A stretch of DNA of 62,772 nucleotides from Methylibium sp. Its GTDB lineage: Bacteria > Pseudomonadota > Gammaproteobacteria > Burkholderiales > Burkholderiaceae_C. Positions 61,731 through 62,772 of this stretch are shown here, piece by piece. The DNA is taken from contig PNNH01000088.1 in assembly GCA_013824165.1 (NCBI GenBank), forward strand, positions 1 through 62,772. Direction: 5' to 3'. The stretch's first letter is position 1, and the number at the start of each line of letters is the position of its first letter. The notes beneath the pieces were generated by a model. It saw nothing but the letters and a program-made list of their open reading frames with translations. It was not told where the DNA came from and searched no databases. The position numbers and the translations under genes are program-made.

Positions 61731-62252
61731 ATGGAAGTCACGATACGCCGCAGCGAAGCCGCAGATGCCGCCGCCATGGCCCGACTGATGAGCCACCCCG
61801 AGGTGCTGCCTGGCCTTATGCAGCTCCCCTACGGTTCGGAGGAGCAGTGGCGGGCGCGCCTCGCGGACAATCTGTCGCCGGGTCGCAGCGATCTGCCGCT
61901 GGTCGCTGTCAGCCAAGGCGAAGTCTTGGGCAGCGCAGGCCTGCACCCAGCGAGCCCAGCTATACGTCGGCGTCATGTGATGCATCTCGGGCTCGCGGTC
62001 CTGCCCAGCGCACAAGGCAAAGGTGTCGGCAAAGCGTTGATGGCGGCGCTGCTCGACTACGCCGACAACTGGGGCCAGGTCTTGCGCATCGAGCTCGGCG
62101 TCTATGTCGACAACGAACGCGCCATCGCCTTGTACAAACGCTTCGGCTTTGAGATCGAGGGGCGGCAGCGCGCCTACGCCTTGCGCGCCGGCCGCTACGT
62201 GGACAGCTATGCCATGGCGCGCCTGCACCCGAATCCGCCTCGTTGGGAATGA
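61731..62252 (+). CDS. GNAT-family N-acetyltransferase
   Basis: A 173-residue GNAT enzyme. Acetyl-CoA motif A is LGLAVLPSAQGKGVGKALMAALLDYAD; motif B includes YVDNERAIALYKRFGFEIEGRQR. ATG 61731 is chosen because AGGAG stands 6 bases before it, although the frame is open earlier. The RLMSHPEVLPGLMQLPYGSEEQW start resembles the phosphinothricin/L-amino-acid type. The substrate is unknown. Confidence 0.9.
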   Translation: MEVTIRRSEAADAAAMARLMSHPEVLPGLMQLPYGSEEQWRARLADNLSPGRSDLPLVAVSQGEVLGSAGLHPASPAIRRRHVMHLGLAVLPSAQGKGVGKALMAALLDYADNWGQVLRIELGVYVDNERAIALYKRFGFEIEGRQRAYALRAGRYVDSYAMARLHPNPPRWE

Positions 62253-62284
62253 CCGTTGGCGAATGAGCGCGTGAGCACTGCAGC

Positions 62285-62578
62285 TCAGAGCGCCCTGAGC
62301 TGCCCGCGCGATTGGACAGCCAGCTTCAAGCCATCGCCACTCCGTTGCCCTTCGACGAGCACTGCGGGCAGCTGCTCGATGCGTGGACTGACTGGCGGCA
62401 TGCGCTCGCTGCTGAGCCGATTCCCGGTGATTACCAACCGCGCAAGTTTGACGACTTCGCTGGCCTCGGCAGGCACAGATGGGAACAGCAGGCAAGCTGA
62501 AAGCACCAGTAAGCCCAGCCTTGGTGCCCAGGCGCGAACTGGCGTAAGAGACTCTCGCTCTGTAGCTTCGGCCATCAT
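62285..62578 (-). CDS. small exported protein of unknown function
   Basis: A 97-residue protein with a signal peptide (LGLLVLSACLLFPSVPAEASE), so likely periplasmic or secreted. The mature part of about 55 residues has two similar short segments, KLARLVITGNRLS and QLPAVLVEGQRSG. AAGGGAG precedes the double ATG. Small proteins with such L-x-x-V-V-x-G-x-R segments occur in related Burkholderiales, as far as I recall, with no known function. Confidence 0.6.
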   Translation of the reverse strand: MMAEATERESLTPVRAWAPRLGLLVLSACLLFPSVPAEASEVVKLARLVITGNRLSSERMPPVSPRIEQLPAVLVEGQRSGDGLKLAVQSRGQLRAL

Positions 62579-62772
62579 CTCGATCTCCCTTGCTCGCCAT
62601 CTTGGCGGTTTGAGGAAGTATCGAAACCAAGCGCACCCAGCGCCAGCACTGAGCGACGAACTGCAGCCCCGTCGACCTGATCTGCATGTCGACGCGCCGA
62701 GTTGGACAACAACATGTCCTACTCATGCAGCAAACAGATCCAAGCCATGTACGCGCCGACAGTAGCGTCCAG
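62579..62772. other. window end, no gene seen
   Basis: The last 194 bases hold no recognisable gene. They presumably contain the promoter of the small exported protein. Confidence 0.5.

Overview
This is a high-GC chromosomal segment from a motile betaproteobacterium, most probably a Burkholderiales member of the Roseateles/Pelomonas/Mitsuaria type. The evidence is the flagellar gene order, the FliA-type promoters, the chemoreceptor style and the codon use. Genus is an inference; there is no rRNA in the window.

Positions 1-24000 are a flagellar locus. It opens with a probable flagellin-glycosylation cassette: a GT32-like glycosyltransferase, a SAM methyltransferase and a TPR/GT41 O-GlcNAc-transferase-like enzyme. 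A small TPR gene on the minus strand follows, then three tandem flagellins, fliD, fliS, fliT, a PilZ protein and a pilin-like protein. After these come fliE (minus strand) and fliFGHIJKLMNOPQR. By eye I find sigma-28 (FliA) promoters, close to TAAAGTTT-N11-GCCGATAA, before the TPR gene, fliC1, fliC2, fliD, fliS and cheY, and a half-site before fliJ.

Positions 24000-33900 are a catabolic island. A MalT/LAL-type LuxR regulator precedes a TonB-dependent receptor, a HyuA-type hydantoinase, a DUF917 protein, an Asp/Glu/hydantoin racemase and an NCS1-type permease. A GGGGGAT element lies in two direct copies before the regulator gene and in two inverted copies before the receptor gene. This resembles the MalT box and suggests local control.

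Positions 33900-43750 hold signal transduction. A NarL-type response regulator and a soluble REC-HisKA_3 kinase are on the minus strand. Facing away is a chemotaxis operon: a compact CheZ-like phosphatase with a FliM-like CheY-binding tail, then cheY, cheA, an MCP, cheW and a second MCP. Both MCPs end in a CheR/CheB-docking pentapeptide.

Positions 43750-62772 are mixed. An orphan FtsX-like ABC permease is followed by tRNA-Gly(CCC). The tRNA 3' end is repeated 1.07 kb downstream and brackets a decayed integrative element with an integrase N-terminal fragment and an IS3-family transposase tail. Then come a Cache sensor kinase, a GGDEF response regulator, a 1852-residue CHASE/seven-PAS hybrid kinase, a GabD-type dehydrogenase, alaS, a UPF0149 (YecA-like) gene, a GNAT acetyltransferase and a small exported protein.
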